Below are positions 34,176 to 42,830 of a stretch of 64,000 nucleotides of DNA, one piece after another. Below the pieces are notes generated by a model, which saw only the letters and a list, made by a program, of their open reading frames with translations, searched no databases and was not told the origin of the DNA. Origin of the DNA: Haloarcula japonica DSM 6131 (GTDB lineage Archaea; Halobacteriota; Halobacteria; Halobacteriales; Haloarculaceae); the NCBI RefSeq assembly GCF_000336635.1, contig NZ_AOLY01000005.1, forward strand, positions 41,757-105,756, read 5' to 3'. Position numbers and translations under genes: made by a program. Each line of letters opens with the position of its first letter. The first letter of the stretch is position 1.

Positions 34176-36041
34176 ATGACACAGGTAATCTGGATCGTCC
34201 TGGCAGTACTGGTGACGTTCAGCGTGGGGTATCTGGGGTATTCGAAGTACCTCGCGCGTTTCCTCGAACTCGACAACGACAACGAGACACCGGCACACAA
34301 GTACGAAGACGGGCAGGAATACGTGCCGTCGAAAAAACCGGTGTTGCTGGGTCACCACTACTCCAGTATCGCGGGTGGGGCACCGATTGTCGGACCGATT
34401 ACTGCGGGGGCTATCTGGGGGTGGGTTCCCGCACTGCTGTGGATCGCCATCGGCAATCCGCTGATGGGCAGCGTCCACGACTTCGTCTCACTGTCGGGGT
34501 CGCTCCGACACGAGGGGAAGTCCATCGGCTACATCGTCGGTGAGTACGTCGGCGAGGGCGGGAAGAACATGCTGCTGTGGTTCGCGTTCCTGACGATTAT
34601 CCTCGTCGTCGCAGTGTTTGCGCTGGTGGTCGGGATCGTGTTCAACGCATATCCCGAGGTGGTGACGGCGTCGCTGGTCTACATTGCTCTCGCGCTGGCG
34701 TTTGGCGTGTACCTCTACCAGCTCAACGGCCCGTTCATCCCGGGGACAGTCCTGTTCGTCGCGGGTGTTTTCGCCGGCGTCTACGCCGGTATCCAGTTCC
34801 CGATTGCGCTGTTCGAACCGACGGCCGAGCGAACCGCGGAGATGTCCGTTATCGTGTTGCTGGGCGGCAGCGGTTCCTGGGTGCCCGGCGCGGGCGCACT
34901 GGGCGGCAATACCGCGGCGTGGATCCCGGTCATCATGGCCTACGCCGCCATCGCCAGCGCGCTCCCGGTGTGGGTGTTGCTCCAGCCGCGTGACTACCTC
35001 TCCTCGTTCCTGCTGTACACCGGCGTCGGCGGCGCGCTGCTCGCCATTATCGTCGGGACCATCCTCAGCTCGTCGAGCCAGCCGCTGGTCATCGACAGCT
35101 CCATCGGCGCGTTCAACGGGTTCTGGGGCGTCGAGGGAGCGGGTCTGTACCCGCTGTTCCCACTGCTGTTCATTACTATCGCCTGTGGAACAATCAGCGG
35201 TTTCCACTCGCTGGTCTCATCCGGGACGACGGCGAAGCAACTCGATAAGGAGACCGACGCCCGCCTCATCGGCTACGGTGGGATGCTGGGTGAGGGCCTG
35301 CTCGCGGCCGTCGCGCTGTCGACGCTCGCGGTCGCCGGCTTCCCCGACCCCGCGGGCGGTATCGGCGCGGCGCTGCCGAACTTCGCGACCGGTGGTGGCA
35401 TCATCCTGACGAGCCTCGGCCTCCCACAGTCCTTCGGTGCGCCGTTCATGGCGCTCGTCCTCGTGAGCTTCCTGCTTACGTCTACTGACACGGCTGTCCG
35501 ACTCGGGCGCTACATGATGGAAGAGATCGTCGGCCTGCCGGCCGGCCAGACGTCGAGCGGGCTCGACCTCGGCGGCGGCATCCGTTCGACGCTTGGTGAA
35601 CTCGGCCGCGGCCGGTACACGAACCCGATCATCCAGTGTGGCCTCGCGTACGTGATGGTCGTCTCCGGCCAGTGGGTCGTTCTGTGGGCGCTGTTCGGTG
35701 GTGCGAACCAGCTGCTGGCCGCGCTCGCACTACTGACCGGGACGGTCTGGCTGGCTAACTGGGACAAGAGCAAACAGCTGTACTCCACGGGCGTGCCGAT
35801 GGCCGTCATGGTGGCGATAACCGTGCTCGGCCTCGGCTGGCTCGCGTTCTACCAGAACATCTACCAGACGATTATCGTGGGCGGTGCGAGCGGTGTGCAA
35901 CTGTTCGCAACGATTATCCAGACGCTTCTGGCACTGACCCTCATCGGCCTCGCTCTGGCGCTGGTCAAGAAGGGGTACGACAACATCAGCACCGTCCGCG
36001 AGAGCTACGGCGGCGGTGTCGTCGAACCGAGCGACGACTGA
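34176..36041 (+). CDS. cstA: Carbon-starvation protein CstA family transporter
   Basis: 621-aa polytopic protein with about 16 helices, matching CstA (SKYLARFLELDND, KPVLLGHHYSSIAGGAPIVGP, GSVHDFVSL, CGTISGFHSLVSSGTT). CstA members import pyruvate or peptides under carbon limitation. TATA-like sequences lie upstream in an A/T-rich stretch (34100-34170). Single gene, convergent with the DUF6517 lipoprotein gene. Confidence 0.92.
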   Translation: MTQVIWIVLAVLVTFSVGYLGYSKYLARFLELDNDNETPAHKYEDGQEYVPSKKPVLLGHHYSSIAGGAPIVGPITAGAIWGWVPALLWIAIGNPLMGSVHDFVSLSGSLRHEGKSIGYIVGEYVGEGGKNMLLWFAFLTIILVVAVFALVVGIVFNAYPEVVTASLVYIALALAFGVYLYQLNGPFIPGTVLFVAGVFAGVYAGIQFPIALFEPTAERTAEMSVIVLLGGSGSWVPGAGALGGNTAAWIPVIMAYAAIASALPVWVLLQPRDYLSSFLLYTGVGGALLAIIVGTILSSSSQPLVIDSSIGAFNGFWGVEGAGLYPLFPLLFITIACGTISGFHSLVSSGTTAKQLDKETDARLIGYGGMLGEGLLAAVALSTLAVAGFPDPAGGIGAALPNFATGGGIILTSLGLPQSFGAPFMALVLVSFLLTSTDTAVRLGRYMMEEIVGLPAGQTSSGLDLGGGIRSTLGELGRGRYTNPIIQCGLAYVMVVSGQWVVLWALFGGANQLLAALALLTGTVWLANWDKSKQLYSTGVPMAVMVAITVLGLGWLAFYQNIYQTIIVGGASGVQLFATIIQTLLALTLIGLALALVKKGYDNISTVRESYGGGVVEPSDD

Positions 36042-36080
36042 CAGCGGCTCCTTCTCCGTTTTCACCGTCGGAAGCGCAAG

Positions 36081-36680
36081 CTACGCGTTCCGCGTGACCG
36101 CGCCAAACGGCGGTACGGTGTCGTCCGGGGCAGTCGCTATCGCCGTCACTGAGTCCTCACCGGCACGGACACGAACCCGAGCGATGTCCCGCTCGCTGCC
36201 GTCAATCGTTGCCATCGCTGCCATCCGTGTCGTCTCGGTCCCCAGAAGCGTCGCCGAGCCGCTTTCGCGCCACTCCGAAACGGTGTCCACGTCAGCATCC
36301 ATCGCAAGCGAAACGACCCTGGCGCTGTCCACCGCCGTCAGCGGGTCACGGACGACCTCGGGCTGGTCGACGACCTGCACGGCCGGGGCCGTCAGCAGCC
36401 CGAACCGCTTCCCGCTCGCCGACTCGTACACGCGCTGGAACACCGTCGCGATCACGTCCTGCCGCGACGTTAGCTCCACGTCACCGGAGAAGTCGACCGT
36501 CACTGTCGTCTCGATGATGCGGCTTTCCTCGACAATGGGCGAATAATTACTGGATTCGGGGAGTACCGCCGGCGCGGTCGCACTGGCTTCGATGGGTTCG
36601 CTCTCTTCCGGCAGGATGCCACAGCCGGCCAGCGTGGCCGTGCAGGCGACGACAAAACCGCGGCGTGTCGGCGGCGTCAT
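36081..36680 (-). CDS. DUF6517-like Tat lipoprotein
   Basis: 199 aa with a twin-arginine signal (PPTRRGFVVACTATLAGC) and lipobox, so membrane-anchored outside the cell. The mature part is beta-rich with no known motif. The start overlaps the upstream gene stop by four bases. Function unknown; DUF6517 is a by-eye assignment. Confidence 0.6.
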   Translation of the reverse strand: MTPPTRRGFVVACTATLAGCGILPEESEPIEASATAPAVLPESSNYSPIVEESRIIETTVTVDFSGDVELTSRQDVIATVFQRVYESASGKRFGLLTAPAVQVVDQPEVVRDPLTAVDSARVVSLAMDADVDTVSEWRESGSATLLGTETTRMAAMATIDGSERDIARVRVRAGEDSVTAIATAPDDTVPPFGAVTRNA

Positions 36681-37360
36681 TTCCAGAACCGCTTGGCGAG
36701 CCGCGAGAGTACTCCTTCCTCGGGCTGGGTCACGTCCTCCCAGAGGACGAACGCTTCGACCACGTCGGCGGCCTCGCCGGCGACGGCTTCCTGCTCGTCC
36801 GGAACGACGACGCCCAGATTGACCTCGTAATGGCCGTAGTAGCCGTATTTCAACAGCGTTCGCTCGCGTTGGCCGTCCACGAACGACCGGACTTCCTCCG
36901 GCAGTTCGTCGGCGATGAGGACGAAGGTGAAGTCGGTGCGGTAGTGCTCCTCGTTCGGCGTGACCCGTTTGTCGGCCAGGTCGTGGCCCAGTTCGACCAG
37001 CCGCTTTAGTTCGCCGACCGTCGGCCGGTCGACACGGCGGGCATAGAGGTACTCCTCAGACTCGTGGTCGCCGTAGGACAGCGCCGGGTGAAAGAACTGT
37101 TTCTGATTGAGGACCCGCATCTCGCCGTAGAGGTCCCAGCGCTCGCCCCGGAGCCGGTGGTCCCGTTCCAGCGTGTAGTTGTACATCAGGCGGTCGCTCA
37201 CCCGGTCGAAGTACGGGTCGTCTGTCCAGTGTGGGACCTCCTCGATGATTTCGTCGGGGAGCTCCGATTTCGGGACCGCCCCAGTGACGGGGTCCTCCCA
37301 GTCATCCGCACCGTAATCCGGCGGTTCATCGACCGACGTGGACTCGGATTCCTCGCTCAT
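36677..37360 (-). CDS. Conserved haloarchaeal hypothetical, 227 aa
   Basis: Soluble acidic protein without cysteine and with no recognised domain. It contains YGYYGHYEVNLGVVVPDEQE and a helical C-terminus ending LAKRFWK. It precedes a lipoprotein gene with a 4-base overlap, so the two form an operon. Its upstream neighbour is divergent. Confidence 0.65.
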   Translation of the reverse strand: MSEESESTSVDEPPDYGADDWEDPVTGAVPKSELPDEIIEEVPHWTDDPYFDRVSDRLMYNYTLERDHRLRGERWDLYGEMRVLNQKQFFHPALSYGDHESEEYLYARRVDRPTVGELKRLVELGHDLADKRVTPNEEHYRTDFTFVLIADELPEEVRSFVDGQRERTLLKYGYYGHYEVNLGVVVPDEQEAVAGEAADVVEAFVLWEDVTQPEEGVLSRLAKRFWK

Positions 37361-37535
37361 CGTATCGAGTCGCGTGGGCGTTCAGTTCGCACCGGACCCA
37401 TGCCGCGGTAGCTCATACCATGCCGATGCCGTGTCGGAGTCTTAAGCCCGTCGGTCAGCCGATGGGTGTTCACGGGCCGTACACGACCGTCGCGGCAGGT
37501 TTTTGACGCTGGCTCCCAAATTATCACCAACAATC

Positions 37536-37751
37536 ATGGCGAAAGACACCGAGGCCTGCGGCCGCTGCTCGATGACCGTCGTCGTCGATGCCGTCGACGA
37601 AACCGAGGGCGAGAAACCTCACGACCCGTTCGGCGACGACCGCATCGAGGTCGACCAGCGCGACATCGAACGGGTATCGCCCGAGGCCTGGATGGGCCGG
37701 CTCTCGACCAGGGTGAATGAGGTCGTCAGTCGCTACGTCTGGGGTCGCTGA
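37536..37751 (+). CDS. 71-aa protein with N-terminal CxxC
   Basis: Begins MAKDTEACGRCSMTVVVD; a single C-x2-C pair is close to the N-terminus, the rest is acidic with a helical C-terminus. ATG 37536 chosen as the first Met giving this layout. No family recognised. Stop lies six bases before the phosphate transporter gene on the other strand. Confidence 0.55.
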   Translation: MAKDTEACGRCSMTVVVDAVDETEGEKPHDPFGDDRIEVDQRDIERVSPEAWMGRLSTRVNEVVSRYVWGR

Positions 37752-37756
37752 CTGAG

Positions 37757-38956
37757 TCAGAGCGCCGCGTCGATGAGCCAGAAGAGGCCGTAGCTCAGCG
37801 CGAACGCCAGCGCGAGCGACCCGATCCAGGCCAGCACCGTCTTGCCCATCTTTTCCCGACTGACTTCGCCGCCGCCGGCGGCCGCGCCGGACCCGACGAT
37901 AGCCGAGACGATGATCTCGTTGAACGACACCGGGATGCCGAAGAAGACGGCCGCCTGCGCGATGATAAAGCTCGGAATCAACGCGCCGATGGAGCGCCGC
38001 GGCCCCAGCGAGGAGTAGTCCTGTGCCAGCGCTTTGATCATCCGCGGCGCGCCCGTCCAAGACCCGATGAGGAGACCGAGGCCACCGAACAGGAGGATGC
38101 CCGTGATGGGAATGGCGGCCGTCGGCCCCTCCCCGAGCAGGGGGACCAGCGGTCCCAGCGCCAGCCCGACCTGACTCCCCCCGGCGGAGAAGGCCACGAG
38201 CCCGCCCATCACCAGCAAGAAGTGCCGTTGCCCGGCGGCTGCATCCGCTCTGATATCTAGATACAGCAGTCCACCCGCGATTACGCCCGCGAGTAGCGTC
38301 ACGACTGCCATCGACGGGAGTACCGGCGTCCCGGCCGCTCGGGCGACGGCGCGGGCGACAGACGCCTGCTCGTTGCCCGGTGCCAGCAGGACGAACTCGA
38401 TGTTCGCCAGGATCGCGCCGACCAGTCCGCCGAGCACCGGCACGAGCCGTTCTTCGGTGGTGGCTTCGTGCCGGAGTGACCACGCCGTCCCGAAGGCGAT
38501 ACCGCCGCCGACGAAGGGAGTGAGAACCCACAACGAGACGATCTCGATGTACTTTGCTGTCGCCGGCTGGCCGCCCATTGCCAGTCCGACGCCGACTACC
38601 GCGCCGGTGACGGTGAAGGCCGTCGCGATAGGGTAGCCCGTGAAGATGCCGACGGCGACCAGCACCGCCGCGGTGAGGAGGGCGACGATAGCGGCGATAG
38701 CCGAGAGGCCGCCACCGCTCGGGAACAGCACGAGTTCGCTCCCGACGGCTTCGGTGACGTTGGCCCCCTGCAGGACTGCGCCGGCCAATCCGAGGATACC
38801 GACGAAGAACCCGGCCCGCATCACCGAGATCGCGTTCGCACCCACGGCCGGCGCGAACGGAGTGGACCCGGACGACCCGGCACCGATAGCCCAGGCCATG
38901 AACAGACTCGCGGCTGACGCGATAACAAGCGTCACAATCGTACTCGTCGCGACCAT
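37757..38956 (-). CDS. PiT-family inorganic phosphate transporter
   Basis: 399 aa, ten or so helices arranged as an inverted repeat. The PiT signature is seen twice: VGANAISVMRAG in the first half and VSFNEIIVSAIVGSG in the second. Imports phosphate with sodium or protons. No PhoU gene is adjacent. Start at 38956, divergent from the 93-aa gene. Confidence 0.85.
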   Translation of the reverse strand: MVATSTIVTLVIASAASLFMAWAIGAGSSGSTPFAPAVGANAISVMRAGFFVGILGLAGAVLQGANVTEAVGSELVLFPSGGGLSAIAAIVALLTAAVLVAVGIFTGYPIATAFTVTGAVVGVGLAMGGQPATAKYIEIVSLWVLTPFVGGGIAFGTAWSLRHEATTEERLVPVLGGLVGAILANIEFVLLAPGNEQASVARAVARAAGTPVLPSMAVVTLLAGVIAGGLLYLDIRADAAAGQRHFLLVMGGLVAFSAGGSQVGLALGPLVPLLGEGPTAAIPITGILLFGGLGLLIGSWTGAPRMIKALAQDYSSLGPRRSIGALIPSFIIAQAAVFFGIPVSFNEIIVSAIVGSGAAAGGGEVSREKMGKTVLAWIGSLALAFALSYGLFWLIDAAL

Positions 38957-39081
38957 CTGTCACGGCGTTTGCCCCGCCCTGCAATGAGCCTACCGTTCGT
39001 ACGTCCCTCGCGGTACCGTCCACCTGCCGCCGCAGACGGTACAGCCAAACGTTCACATGTCAGTGCGTAGTCCAGTTCCGT

Positions 39082-39363
39082 ATGCCCGCCGCCGAAGAGA
39101 CCGTCCGCGTCTGGCTGGTCGAACGGACTTACTCCGACGACGAACAGAACCTCATCATCCTCACGTACGCGACGCCCGACGGCGAACAGTACTTCCGCAA
39201 GGAACGCGCTTTGACCTCGTTTTCCGACGTTCGGGAGACGACGGCCGCCGTCGACGCCGACCCGGACAACCTCGGTGCCGTCGCCGACCCGGATCTGCGG
39301 GCACAGTACGCAGCCGAGGCGTCGCGGATGGCCGAGGCCCACGACCCCGACGACGCGATCTGA
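39082..39363 (+). CDS. 93-aa hypothetical, acidic
   Basis: MPAAEETVRVWLVERTYSDD and so on: a small beta-alpha protein with no cysteine. Conserved-looking among haloarchaea by composition, but not identified. Converges on the DUF5828 gene. Confidence 0.6.
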   Translation: MPAAEETVRVWLVERTYSDDEQNLIILTYATPDGEQYFRKERALTSFSDVRETTAAVDADPDNLGAVADPDLRAQYAAEASRMAEAHDPDDAI

Positions 39364-39387
39364 CCGTCTGTACGGCCGCGCTCGTGG

Positions 39388-39407
39388 TTAGTTCGTCTTG
39401 GCGTCGG
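39388..39407 (-). repeat. Near-copy of the 3' end of the DUF5828 gene
   Basis: TTAGTTCGTCTTGGCGTCGG differs by one base from 39446-39465, the last codons and stop of the DUF5828 gene (DAKTN-stop). The offset of 58 bases is out of frame. A remnant of a local duplication or slippage is likely. Confidence 0.5.
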
Positions 39408-39445
39408 CGACACTGGAAGCCGATATCGCTCGCACGGCGGCGAGC

Positions 39446-40144
39446 TTAGTTCGTCTTCGCGTCGGTCTCTTCGCCCGGCTCCGTCGCGTCCACACCCTCA
39501 GCAGCCTCGACAGCCTCGGTGACTTTCTCGGTGTCGACGTGCCAGCGGTCGACGGCCTGCTCGAAGTCGGCGAGCTTGTTCGAGACGCGCATCTTCAGGT
39601 CGTCGTCGTTGACGTTGACCTCGAAGACGTACTCGGGGCGCTCCTCGTCGCCGACGCGGCGGAGGTTCGCGCTGATGAGGTCGTTGTCGAAGTAGTAGGG
39701 CGCGATCTGCGTCATCACGTTGCGGTAGACGGTGTCCTCGACCTTTCGCAGGGCCTTCCGGCTCGCGGAGTCGGCCGCGCGGGCCACGTAGTCGACGGAC
39801 TCGCTCCAGCGCTCCATCGCCTCGTCCGGTTCGTCGAGGTTCTCGTAGGACTCGCTGAGTTTCTCGCCGGCGGTCTGGAGGTCCTCGTCCGGCCCCTTGC
39901 CGGCCTGTTCCCCCTTGCCCTCGTCGACGCTTGCCTGGTCAGCGGTTTTCTCGTTGACGTCCTCGTCCAGTCGTTCGTGGCTCTTGGGTCGCCACTCATC
40001 GAACTCACTGAGGGCGTCCTCGTCGACGGCTTCGCCCGAAGCGATGTCTTTGAGCGCCTGCGTGATGCGCTCGCCGTGCTCGACGATGTCGACCCAGCCG
40101 CCTTTCGTCTTGAATCCTGAAACGCTCTCTTCGATGTCTGCCAT
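39446..40144 (-). CDS. DUF5828-like haloarchaeal protein
   Basis: 232-aa acidic soluble protein. N-terminus MADIEESVSGFKTKGGWVDI precedes a helical core with a low-complexity linker (QASVDEGKGEQAGKGPDED) and a C-terminal alpha/beta part ending in Lys/Thr/Asn. No catalytic motif seen. ATG 40144 is chosen because the residues upstream do not fit. Its 3' end is partly duplicated 58 bases further. Confidence 0.65.
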   Translation of the reverse strand: MADIEESVSGFKTKGGWVDIVEHGERITQALKDIASGEAVDEDALSEFDEWRPKSHERLDEDVNEKTADQASVDEGKGEQAGKGPDEDLQTAGEKLSESYENLDEPDEAMERWSESVDYVARAADSASRKALRKVEDTVYRNVMTQIAPYYFDNDLISANLRRVGDEERPEYVFEVNVNDDDLKMRVSNKLADFEQAVDRWHVDTEKVTEAVEAAEGVDATEPGEETDAKTN

Positions 40145-40335
40145 GGTATAATAGATCGGTCTATGACAGCCGCGGGACCTGCTGCAGTGGGCTGTCCATC
40201 TGTACACAGCGGATTGCTGCTCAGTGGGGTTAAACGTTTCCGCTGTAGTGACATATGCAGTACTCTACTACACCTGTCCCGCTTCGCTCAACACCGAACG
40301 GCCGCTTATAAGGATTGCACGCGAATAGTAGTTTG

Positions 40336-41028
40336 ATGCCATCCGCACTATTCGTCGTAAGCGAACACGGGTACTGGGGCGAAGAATGTATCGAGCCGCT
40401 GACGACCCTCACAGACGCCGGTCTGGATATCACGGTGGCGACACCGACCGGCGAGCCGCCGGTGCTTGACGAACGCTCCGTCGACCCAGAAGAAGTCGGC
40501 GAAGACCTCTCGGAGCACGTTCGGGAAGTCCACGAGACCGACGAGCGCCTGAACAACCCGATTCCGCTGGCACAGGCCGACGCCGAGGACTACGACACTG
40601 TCGTGTTCCCCGGCGGTCACGGTGCGGAGTGGGATGTCACACAGGACACCCACGCCCGCGAACTGCTTCGCGAGAGCGTCGCCGGCGACGATGGCAAGGC
40701 CCTCGTCGTCTGTCACACGGTCGGGATTCTGGCCTTCACCAGAGACGCTGACGGCGAGTTCCTCGCCGACGGCCGCTCGGTCACCGGCTTCCCGAACGCT
40801 TGGGAAGAAGGCATCGTCGACGAGAACGACCTGCTCCCCGACGGCCGGAAGCTCCCGTACTGGGTCGAAGACGAAGTGAAGGCCGTCGGTGCGGACTGGG
40901 ACGCCGAACTCGATGCCGACACCAGCGTCACGGTCGACGGTGACCTCATCACGGCTCGTGGCCCGCCGTCGTCGGCTGCGGCCGCCCGGACGCTCCTCGA
41001 CGAACTCGGTATCGAGACGTCGGCGTGA
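40336..41028 (+). CDS. DJ-1/PfpI-family glutamine-amidotransferase-like protein
   Basis: 230 aa. The nucleophile elbow is C126 (VVCHTVG) and the N-terminal Glu is in GYWGEECIEPL. Close in size and layout to Hsp31-type chaperones or glyoxalase III of the DJ-1 superfamily. ATG 40336 is at the fold start (SALFVVSEHG). TATA-like GCTTATAAG lies about 20-30 bases upstream. Confidence 0.85.
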   Translation: MPSALFVVSEHGYWGEECIEPLTTLTDAGLDITVATPTGEPPVLDERSVDPEEVGEDLSEHVREVHETDERLNNPIPLAQADAEDYDTVVFPGGHGAEWDVTQDTHARELLRESVAGDDGKALVVCHTVGILAFTRDADGEFLADGRSVTGFPNAWEEGIVDENDLLPDGRKLPYWVEDEVKAVGADWDAELDADTSVTVDGDLITARGPPSSAAAARTLLDELGIETSA

Positions 41029-41227
41029 CGACCGGACGCCCGCTGATCACTACCACACCTCAATTCGGCTGAATTTCTCGGAACCGAGTACGTCCGGTCC
41101 GGGCACGGTTTCCCACCCGGTCGCCGTCCCGGAGAACACAGTGACATACGCTATCGCACGATATAGTCAAATAACGACTGTGTACTAGCTAACCTTCTTG
41201 AAGCCCCCGTGCAACGTAGACATACGT

Positions 41228-42280
41228 ATGACTAACAACTCCACGCGCAGGCGGTTCCTCAAAACAGCAGGCGTTGCAGGTGTCGCGGCACTCGCCGGCT
41301 GTGGCGGCGGCGATGGCGGCGACGGCGGGTCGACTGAAGGCGACGGCGGCGACGGTGAGATGACCGAAGGTGACGGTGGGATGACCGAGGGCGACGACAC
41401 GACCGAAGGTGACGGCGGTGACATGGAGACCCGCCTCTCGTGGCACGCTGGCGGCACCGGTGGCACCTACTTCCCGCTCTCGAACGAGTTCAAGACAGTC
41501 GTAGAGGACAACACGGACTTCACGCTGAACGTCCAGTCGACCGGTGCGAGCGTCGAAAACGTCGGCAGCCTCGCCAGCGGCGACGCCGACTTCGCGCTCA
41601 TCCAGAACGACATCGCCTCGTTCGCGAAGAACGGTACCGGCATCGATGCGTTCCAGGATAACGCCGTCGAGAACCTCCAGGGCGTTGCGACCCTGTACCC
41701 GGAAACGATTACAGTCGTCACCCTCGCAGACACGGGCATCACGCAGCTCTCTGACCTCGAAGGGGCGACGATCAATACTGGCGACCTCGGGAGCGGGACC
41801 CAAGTCAACGCGCTCCAGATTCTGGAGTCAGTCGGTATCTCCGATTTCACCGAGCAGAACGCCTCGTTCTCACAGGCCGCCGACCAGCTCCGGAACGGCG
41901 ACATCGACGCCGCGTTCGTCGTCGGTGGCTGGCCGGTCGGCGCTATCGAGGACCTCGCGAACACCAACGATCTCGTCATCGTCCCGATCTCCGGTGACAA
42001 TCGTGCCGCAGCGAAGGAAGACGCCTCTTGGTTCGCTGACGACACCATCCCTGCCGACACCTACACCGGCGTTGACGAGGCTGTCGAAACAATCGCTGTG
42101 CAGGCGATGATTGCGACGAACGCCGAACAGCCTGAAGGGACGGTCGAGTCGGTCACCGCGGCCATCTTCGACAACGTTGACGACCTCTCTATCAAGACGG
42201 ACTTCATCAGCGCGGACTCCGCACAGGACGGGATGTCCATCGAACTCCATCCCGGCGCAGCGGCCTACTTCGACGCATAA
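41228..42280 (+). CDS. TAXI-type TRAP transporter solute-binding lipoprotein
   Basis: 350 aa. Tat signal (STRRRFLKTAGVAGVAALAGC) with a lipobox cysteine, then an acidic Gly-rich tether of repeats such as TEGDGG (about 35-65), then the TAXI domain beginning WHAGGTGGTYFPL. The tether is unusually repetitive. ATG 41228 gives the Tat motif seven residues in. First gene of a TRAP operon with DUF1850 and fused DctQM. Substrate probably a carboxylate or amino acid; TAXI ligands are poorly known. Confidence 0.88.
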   Translation: MTNNSTRRRFLKTAGVAGVAALAGCGGGDGGDGGSTEGDGGDGEMTEGDGGMTEGDDTTEGDGGDMETRLSWHAGGTGGTYFPLSNEFKTVVEDNTDFTLNVQSTGASVENVGSLASGDADFALIQNDIASFAKNGTGIDAFQDNAVENLQGVATLYPETITVVTLADTGITQLSDLEGATINTGDLGSGTQVNALQILESVGISDFTEQNASFSQAADQLRNGDIDAAFVVGGWPVGAIEDLANTNDLVIVPISGDNRAAAKEDASWFADDTIPADTYTGVDEAVETIAVQAMIATNAEQPEGTVESVTAAIFDNVDDLSIKTDFISADSAQDGMSIELHPGAAAYFDA

Positions 42281-42341
42281 CGTCGCCGGCCGACGCCATC
42301 CGTATCGTTAACTAACTACCTTCTATTACTCACCAACTGGA

Positions 42342-42830
42342 ATGAGACGACGATACGTCGCTATCGCGGTGCTCGTTGCCCTCCTCCTTATCGGGACTGT
42401 AGCAGCGCTCCCCGGCGGACGAGCACTGGTCGTTGAAGACGTCGAGACCGGTGAGCAGTATCTAACGGTCTCGGTCGAAGACGGCACGACCGTGGCGCTG
42501 GAATACATGCACAGTGTCGAAAAAACGCGCGTCTACGACGAGTACACGGTCCGCGGCGACCACCTCGAAATGACCCGCATGGAGTTCGAATCGTTCGGCT
42601 GGGGGCTCCCAAGCCGGGCCAACGTCACCCGTGAGGACGGGATGTATGTCTTCGACCCGCCGGGCAACTACACGCGGGTGACAGTCTCTCCCGGTGATGT
42701 TGCAGGACATAAACTTCACGTCGGAGCCGAAACCTACGACTTGGTAGCCCGCACCAACGGCCGCTCGGTCCATCTCTATGTGACTCAGCGCTCGGCGTTC
42801 GGTGCCGCGACAGACCAGCTAAACACATGA
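42342..42830 (+). CDS. DUF1850 protein of the TRAP operon
   Basis: 162 aa with one N-terminal helix (IAVLVALLLIGTVAALPG) and an extracytoplasmic beta domain with YMHSVEKTRVYDEY, a DUF1850 hallmark. DUF1850 genes typically sit between TAXI and TRAP-permease genes, as here. Its stop overlaps the permease start by four bases (ATGA). Confidence 0.82.
   Translation: MRRRYVAIAVLVALLLIGTVAALPGGRALVVEDVETGEQYLTVSVEDGTTVALEYMHSVEKTRVYDEYTVRGDHLEMTRMEFESFGWGLPSRANVTREDGMYVFDPPGNYTRVTVSPGDVAGHKLHVGAETYDLVARTNGRSVHLYVTQRSAFGAATDQLNT

Noticed and set aside
41320..41420. Short tandem repeats resembling an array
   Set aside because: They encode the Gly/Asp/Glu tether of the TAXI lipoprotein in frame; no spacers of constant length, so not CRISPR.
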